Positions 42,387 to 46,753 of a stretch of DNA of 46,753 nucleotides are shown one piece after another. Each line of letters begins with the position of its first letter. Positions within the stretch are counted from its first letter, which is position 1. The stretch is from Bacteriovoracaceae bacterium (GTDB lineage Bacteria; Bdellovibrionota; Bacteriovoracia; Bacteriovoracales; Bacteriovoracaceae), in assembly GCA_016784965.1 (NCBI GenBank), contig JADHTQ010000037.1, positions 1 through 46,753 on the forward strand, in the 5' to 3' direction. A program made the position numbers and the translations under genes. The notes beneath the pieces are model-generated. The model did no database searches, was not told the DNA's origin, and saw nothing but the letters and a program-made list of their open reading frames with translations.

Positions 42387-43772
42387 TTAGAAGAAAAATC
42401 CGATTAAACTCTTTAGGTCCTCATCTAAAAATCGTATACCCACACTCATTGTGACACTTCTTGAATCCATTGCAAGGTCTTCTAGTGCAAGTTTACTATA
42501 AACTACATTCCATAAAAATAGCTCTGATGAAAATCTTATATTAATACCATCTTCTTTTCTATAGTTAAATGCTTCTAGCCCAAAATTAATTCCCAAGCTA
42601 GAGAGTGTATAATCTATGCCAAGGCCACCTGTTGATTGAATAAGACCGCCCCTAAATGACCAATTATGAAATTTTCTGCCAAGTTGAATATCAAACAGAT
42701 ATGTATTTTGGTCAGTTTCGGTTGTAAATTCGTTTGTTACAACACCATCTGTATTTGTGATGAGCTCTTTTGTGACTGAAGGACCATACTTGGAAGTGCT
42801 AACTCCCAATGAGTAGAATCTCTCCGGTGATGGTCTGATAATTAATGCAACTTCTGTTTTTGATCCAAAGTCTGTATTGCCACCAGAAAAGACTGAAATT
42901 TCAGTGCGTATGGCATCGGCCTTGGCCACCATTTCTTTAACACTGCTCAATGTCTCAGACACTTCATCTGCAATCTCATCTTCCACAAGTATTTTTCCTA
43001 TAGTTCCTCGACCATTTTTAATATTGGCAATAATCGTCTTTAAATCTCCACTCATTTCATCAAAGTTGTTTAATATGCGGCCGGTATCGCCAACTAGTAG
43101 CTCCTTATCATTATGTGCATCGTCTAAGTAAGTATTCAACTTGCTTGTGAAGCTATGCATGTTGTTGATCATCTTTTCAAATGTGCCTTCGTTTTCATTC
43201 ATAAAATCATCGAGCTCATGGGCCAGCTTACTGGTAGTCGACATGACGTCTCTCATATCGTCTACCATTTGTACCAGTGGGGCACGGGTGTCTTTATCTC
43301 TTGGTGCAATTGATGCTTTTAATTGCTCAATGATATACAACATTTCTTTTAAGGCCTTAGCCGCATCTTTGGTCAAAGATGCAATGCCCGAGTCACTTGT
43401 TGACTCGATCAACCCGAGCTCTTCAATGCGCTCATTGGAATTTTCATTGATATTAATTTCTAAATATTTATCTCCTAAAAATCCAACTGTTTGAATGATC
43501 AGTTTTGAGTCTTTTGTCACTTTGACTTTTTGGAGTACTTCAAAAGTGATTAGGGCAACATTGCCCTGGAGTTCAATTTTTTTGATGCGACCAGCAACAA
43601 TGCCAGCTACCTTTATTGGTGTTTTGGGAAATATTCCAGATGCATTTTTTATAATGGTACGATAGGTAATATATGTGCCAAAACCTGACTGATTTGAGGT
43701 TATTTTAAGCGACATGAAAATCACTGACGCTAAAGTGGCGAGGGCCATCAGACCAACTTTAAGCTCACTCAT
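42387..43772 (-). CDS. mlaD: MlaD-type MCE protein with beta-barrel-like C-terminus
   Basis: This is the substrate-binding part of an MCE phospholipid transporter. An N-terminal membrane anchor lies at residues 5-25. A single MCE domain covers about 35-115 (FGTYITYRTIIKNASGIFPKTPIKVAGIVAGRIKKIEL; IQTVGFLGDKYLEI). A long helical region (about 140-300; ALKEMLYIIEQLKASIAP, KLAHELDDFMNENEG) follows. The last 155 residues alternate polar and hydrophobic residues in strands (YLFDIQLGRKFHNWSFRGG, GGLGIDYTLSSLGINFGLEA) and end in Phe, as in outer-membrane barrel proteins. The 461-residue length is more than twice that of E. coli MlaD. The helices may bridge to the outer membrane. It lies 61 bases after mlaF. 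Confidence 0.88.
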   Translation of the reverse strand: MSELKVGLMALATLASVIFMSLKITSNQSGFGTYITYRTIIKNASGIFPKTPIKVAGIVAGRIKKIELQGNVALITFEVLQKVKVTKDSKLIIQTVGFLGDKYLEININENSNERIEELGLIESTSDSGIASLTKDAAKALKEMLYIIEQLKASIAPRDKDTRAPLVQMVDDMRDVMSTTSKLAHELDDFMNENEGTFEKMINNMHSFTSKLNTYLDDAHNDKELLVGDTGRILNNFDEMSGDLKTIIANIKNGRGTIGKILVEDEIADEVSETLSSVKEMVAKADAIRTEISVFSGGNTDFGSKTEVALIIRPSPERFYSLGVSTSKYGPSVTKELITNTDGVVTNEFTTETDQNTYLFDIQLGRKFHNWSFRGGLIQSTGGLGIDYTLSSLGINFGLEAFNYRKEDGINIRFSSELFLWNVVYSKLALEDLAMDSRSVTMSVGIRFLDEDLKSLIGFFF

Positions 43773-43833
43773 AAAGTACCAATTAACCTAGTTTGCTAAC
43801 TCATTAATATTTCTAAATTATACCGCGATACAT

Positions 43834-44586
43834 TTATAAATCAACAAACTCACGGACCAGTGGGTTGGAGGATTTTTTAAATTCTGCGGAGGGAAGGTAT
43901 TCAACGACTCTACCGCGGTGTAGGAACGCAATGTAATCTGAAATTTGTAAAGTGGCCTTAATATCGTGGGAAATAATTACCGATGTCATCTTTCTTGCTC
44001 GGTTATTTTTGGCAGTTTGAACAATTAATTCGTTGACCATTTTAGTAGTGATTGGGTCAAGACCAGTTGTGGGTTCATCGTATAGCATGATTGCCGGCTG
44101 AAGTGCCAGTGCGCGTGCTAGGCCTACGCGTTTTCTCATCCCTCCAGACAGCTCAGAAGGTAGTTTGTAGTAAGTTTTATCACTTAAATTTACTGATGTA
44201 AGAAGCTCGGACACTTTTTGCTCAACTTGCTCCTCAGTGAAGTCTGTAAATTCTCGAATGGGAAAAGCAACATTTTCAAAAGTGGTCAGTGAATCAAAAA
44301 GTGCTGCATACTGAAATAGCATTCCAAAGTTTTGGCGGAATTCTTTTAAAGCTGTTCCCTCAAGAGCAACAACATTTTGACCAAGAACGATTACATCTCC
44401 ACTAGTAGGCTTTAATAGCCCCAGGATGTGTTTTAAAAGTGTCGACTTACCAGCTCCGGAAAAACCTAACAATGTTGTGATTGACCCCCTTTTGATGTCA
44501 AAGGTCAACTCATGTAGTACAGGAAAATCAGAAAAGATCTTGGTGACATTTCTTAATGAGATTACATTTTCGCTCATTGTGTCCAT
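43834..44586 (-). CDS. mlaF: MlaF-type ABC transporter ATPase
   Basis: This cytoplasmic ATPase powers lipid transport with the MlaE permease. It has Walker A GFSGAGKSTLLKHILGL, Q-loop FQYAALFDSLTTFENV, signature LSGGMRKRVGLARAL and Walker B IMLYDEPTTGLDP, plus the switch His in VIISHDIKATLQ. The MRKRVGLARAL form and PTTGLDPITTKMV are typical of the MlaF/MCE class. The 250-residue length fits. The first Met at 44586 is followed by a second at 44577 (MSENVISL), which may be the true start. It lies 11 bases after mlaE. Confidence 0.94.
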   Translation of the reverse strand: MDTMSENVISLRNVTKIFSDFPVLHELTFDIKRGSITTLLGFSGAGKSTLLKHILGLLKPTSGDVIVLGQNVVALEGTALKEFRQNFGMLFQYAALFDSLTTFENVAFPIREFTDFTEEQVEQKVSELLTSVNLSDKTYYKLPSELSGGMRKRVGLARALALQPAIMLYDEPTTGLDPITTKMVNELIVQTAKNNRARKMTSVIISHDIKATLQISDYIAFLHRGRVVEYLPSAEFKKSSNPLVREFVDL

Positions 44587-44597
44587 ACTTAAAGGCC

Positions 44598-45395
44598 TTA
44601 CAAAATCCTAATTAAAATACTGGTTAAAAAGTAGTCGGAAATCAAAATGGTGATCATTCCCCACACTACGGCCAAATTGGTTCCTTTTCCCACTCCCTCG
44701 GCTCCCTTGGTGACAGAAAACCCAAAGTATGTTCCAAGTAGTGATATTAAAAATCCAAAAAAGAAGGATTTTATTATCCCTTGGTATAGATCTTCAATGA
44801 ACATAAAGTCGCTCAATTTAGAGTAGTACATGGCATCATCAATCATTAATGCCTTGGTGCCCACAAACCAGGAGCCTGTGTTTCCCACCAACTGAAAAAT
44901 AATTGAAAGCATGGGCAGTGAGATTGTTCCAGCAATTATTCGCGGTACTGCTAAATATTGGAAGCTGTCAATGCCCATAACCTCAAGGGCATCTACTTGC
45001 TCAGTAACTTTCATTGTTCCAATTTGTGCGGCCATTGCAGCACCTGCTCTGCCAGATACAATGAGTCCTGAAAGCACAGGAGCCAACTCCTTTGCCATAG
45101 TTAAAGCAACGACCGGTCCCACCAAAGAGTCGACAGAAATCATTTTAAAGCCAAAATAAGTTTGATAGGCCATAACCATTCCAGTAAACAGGCCTGATAA
45201 AATTATTATGAACAAACTTTTGTTACCAATAAAATACAACTGTTCAAAGAACAAGGCAGTTCGATAAGGAGGCTTTGTAACCCAATAGAAAAAGAGGTAG
45301 AGAAACTTGGTCATTTTTCCCATTTCTTTGAGGGTGGATAAAACGACATCTCCTATGTGCTCTATGGGTTTTGCAACCTTTTTCAATCGTTTCAC
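44598..45395 (-). CDS. mlaE: MlaE-type ABC transporter permease
   Basis: This inner-membrane permease of the MCE lipid transporter has about five hydrophobic segments and the MlaE signature: GLFTGMVMAYQTYFGFKMI, VALTMAKELAPVLSGLIVSGRAGAAMAAQIGTMKVTEQVDALEVMGID, and LPMLSIIFQLVGNTGSWFVG. The 265-residue length is normal. The ATG overlaps the alr stop (ATGTGA at 45392-45395), so it is translated together with alr, the first gene of the operon. Confidence 0.95.
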   Translation of the reverse strand: MKRLKKVAKPIEHIGDVVLSTLKEMGKMTKFLYLFFYWVTKPPYRTALFFEQLYFIGNKSLFIIILSGLFTGMVMAYQTYFGFKMISVDSLVGPVVALTMAKELAPVLSGLIVSGRAGAAMAAQIGTMKVTEQVDALEVMGIDSFQYLAVPRIIAGTISLPMLSIIFQLVGNTGSWFVGTKALMIDDAMYYSKLSDFMFIEDLYQGIIKSFFFGFLISLLGTYFGFSVTKGAEGVGKGTNLAVVWGMITILISDYFLTSILIRIL

Positions 45396-46537
45396 ATGGC
45401 ACCTCCACTATAAATACGAGGTACTCTTGCTGTTAATTGGCAAAAATGTTCGTATGCAATAGTGCCCGTTTGATCTGAAAACGTTAGTACATCCTGCTGG
45501 TCATGTCCCCAAATAGTAAAGACTTCACCTGACTTTAAGTGAGCAGCTGCATCCTCTTTAAAAATTATTTGAGTCATATCCATGTTAACCCTGCCCAAGA
45601 TCTTGCCAGTGTGCCCTTTAAACTGGATGGTTGGCTGTTTGAATCTAGCAGAAAAGCCATCGCCGTAACCCAGGGCAATTAATACTACAATACCATCATA
45701 AGGCGCGGGCGTTGCTCCGTAGCCAATAGGCATATCTTTTTTTACAGAAAATGAGTGGATGATATAGCTTTCTAGGCTAGAAATGGTTTTACCACACCAC
45801 TTTTTGTGCCATTTATTTCGAGATGGCAGATCTAAGCTGCTTGGCCCATACAGCATGATTCCAGGTCTGATGTGTGTTTCTTCAATCCCTATTCCTTGCT
45901 CAATGGCCCCTGAGTTTGAGGTCGAGGTTCTTTCTAACTCTATCCCGCTGTCGATAAATTGCTTTTTAATTTGTAAAAAACGTTCATATTGATCAGTTGT
46001 AGAGCTTGTAAAGCACTGTAGTGTCGAAGCACAGGCAAAGTGTGTTAGAAGGTGATAGACCGATTTGCGATCTTTTTTTATTAACTTATCGATTGCAACC
46101 TTTACTTCATTTTCTTGGAAACCCAAGCGGTTCATACCTGTGTTTACCTTTATACAGATTGGAAAATGGCGAAAATCTCGGTTTTCTAAGATAAAATCCA
46201 AATCAACTAAATTAGAAATTACCGGAATGATTCTTTTGTTTAAATATAAATCAGTATAGGGCCTTGTCTTAAATTGGATGTCAGAGAAGACATAAATTTC
46301 AAATTCTAAATCGGGTAGATCGTCTCTTAAAGCTTTGGCCTCACCTAAGCTTGCACAGCCAAACTCAACAATTCCAAGCTTTGTATTTGCATAGTGAACA
46401 ATGGGGGCCAAGCCATGTCCGTAAGCATCTGCTTTGACCATGAAAATAACTTTGGCCTTAGGGCAGGTAGTTTTTAAAAGCTGATAATTGTGTGCAAGGA
46501 GCTCTAGGTTGATATTTAACTTTGTTTGATAGCGCAT
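45392..46537 (-). CDS. alr: Alanine racemase
   Basis: This PLP enzyme converts L-Ala to D-Ala for the cell wall. The PLP lysine is in VIFMVKADAYGHG (residue about 34). CIKVNTGMNRLGF, a glutamine-to-His-rich central region, RPGIMLYGPSS and the catalytic-base tyrosine region GYGDGFSARF are all present. VLGRVNMDMTQ appears as ILGRVNMDMTQIIF, a diagnostic Alr motif. The 381-residue length is normal. The ATG at 46535-46537 has GGGAGCG about 14 bases upstream, rather far. It is the first gene of the alr-mlaEFD run. Confidence 0.96.
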   Translation of the reverse strand: MRYQTKLNINLELLAHNYQLLKTTCPKAKVIFMVKADAYGHGLAPIVHYANTKLGIVEFGCASLGEAKALRDDLPDLEFEIYVFSDIQFKTRPYTDLYLNKRIIPVISNLVDLDFILENRDFRHFPICIKVNTGMNRLGFQENEVKVAIDKLIKKDRKSVYHLLTHFACASTLQCFTSSTTDQYERFLQIKKQFIDSGIELERTSTSNSGAIEQGIGIEETHIRPGIMLYGPSSLDLPSRNKWHKKWCGKTISSLESYIIHSFSVKKDMPIGYGATPAPYDGIVVLIALGYGDGFSARFKQPTIQFKGHTGKILGRVNMDMTQIIFKEDAAAHLKSGEVFTIWGHDQQDVLTFSDQTGTIAYEHFCQLTARVPRIYSGGAM

Positions 46538-46664
46538 TAAGATATGTTACGCTCCCTATCATAGTTTTGTAAATGTATTTTGTTCGACTCTACTACTTGC
46601 AAAAATAAAAGATATTGTGTGTAGCTAATAAGTAAAAATGTCCCGAGTCACGAATTAAAGAATA

Positions 46665-46725
46665 TTGACCGACCCCCTGCTTCATTAAGATAATGAAGTT
46701 CCCAATACAAAAAGGAGCCGGTCAA
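46665..46725 (+). promoter_or_regulatory. Nested inverted repeats enclosing the ribosome site of the last gene
   Basis: An outer pair, TTGACCG (46665-46671) and CGGTCAA (46719-46725), is perfect over 7 bases and extends imperfectly to 10 of 12. Inside it lies a perfect 8-base hairpin, CTTCATTA-AGA-TAATGAAG (46680-46698). The right arm covers the AAAGGAG ribosome site (46711-46717) and touches the ATG at 46726. An mRNA fold would hide the start of translation. Such structures occur ahead of transposase genes and of autoregulated regulators; the case here is open. Confidence 0.5.
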
Positions 46726-46753
46726 ATGCATCTTACACCAAAACAACAAATTC
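46726..46753 (+). CDS. Start of an unknown gene, cut by window end
   Basis: ATG at 46726 follows AAAGGAG by 8 bases and opens a frame reading MHLTPKQQI before the window ends. Nine residues are too few to name it. The LTPKQQ pattern is seen at the start of LexA-like and other helix-turn-helix proteins and of some transposases. Confidence 0.5.

Noticed and set aside
43141-43494. 117-codon + strand frame inside mlaD
   Set aside because: It mirrors the helical region of the MCE protein; no independent support.
46665-46753. Calling the end of the window a complete IS element or a lexA gene
   Set aside because: Only nine codons are present; no transposase domain, matching terminal repeat or target duplication can be seen.

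Overview
The window looks like chromosome from a low-GC, Gram-negative, didermic bacterium. I infer a member of the Bdellovibrionota, closest in style to the Bacteriovorax/Halobacteriovorax side. The evidence is LPS and outer-membrane genes (heptosyltransferase, HldA, LptE, Mla), an FHA-GGDEF cyclase resembling the predation cyclase DgcB, many large lineage-specific envelope proteins and lipoproteins, and a lysine-repeat histone-like protein. The taxonomic call rests on gene content only. Gene packing is very tight: no gap exceeds 300 bases and most convergent genes overlap or nearly touch. I saw no rRNA, tRNA, CRISPR array or complete insertion sequence.

Layout. 1-1723: a frameshifted, 5'-incomplete CocE/NonD hydrolase. 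1673-4578 (minus): a TAXI-type TRAP uptake pair. 4633-7192 (minus): an M15 peptidase behind a large cysteine-rich membrane protein of unknown role. 7424-10296: 2-oxoacid:ferredoxin oxidoreductase KorAB. 10342-12666: a cytochrome module made of a tetraheme NapC/NrfH-type anchor, an octaheme hydroxylamine-oxidoreductase-family protein and a cysteine-rich MerR regulator. 12821-20181: a lytic transglycosylase, then cmk, a GT9 glycosyltransferase, hldA, pheS and pheT. 20191-22335 (minus): two uncharacterised genes, one with a glycoside-hydrolase-like barrel. 22527-28779: FHA-GGDEF cyclase, mutL, miaA, a PRC/MgtE-N/CBS protein and an Nramp-like transporter.

28776-34935 is rich in signalling and envelope proteins: a membrane Ser/Thr kinase, a lipoprotein, a GYF-PilZ protein, a vWA-like lipoprotein and a cyclic-nucleotide-binding protein. 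35011-39358 holds a small unknown, the histone-like protein, rpsT, a holA candidate, an lptE candidate and a DciA-like protein. 39353-46537 (minus) reads alr-mlaE-mlaF-mlaD, then a GYF/transmembrane protein that appears to continue by a -1 frameshift at an A10 run into a second long frame, then a TsaC/Sua5 protein. The window ends in the first nine codons of an unknown gene preceded by a nested inverted repeat.

Most worth a second look: (i) the A10 slippery junction that would join two frames into one 808-residue envelope protein; (ii) the MgtE-N/CBS and Nramp-like genes lying in one frame, split by one TAA, with an altered metal site and an apparent ATT start; (iii) the octaheme HAO-family/NapC/MerR module next to KorAB; (iv) an MCE protein with a beta-barrel-like C-terminus; (v) the FHA-GGDEF, Ser/Thr kinase and PilZ set.
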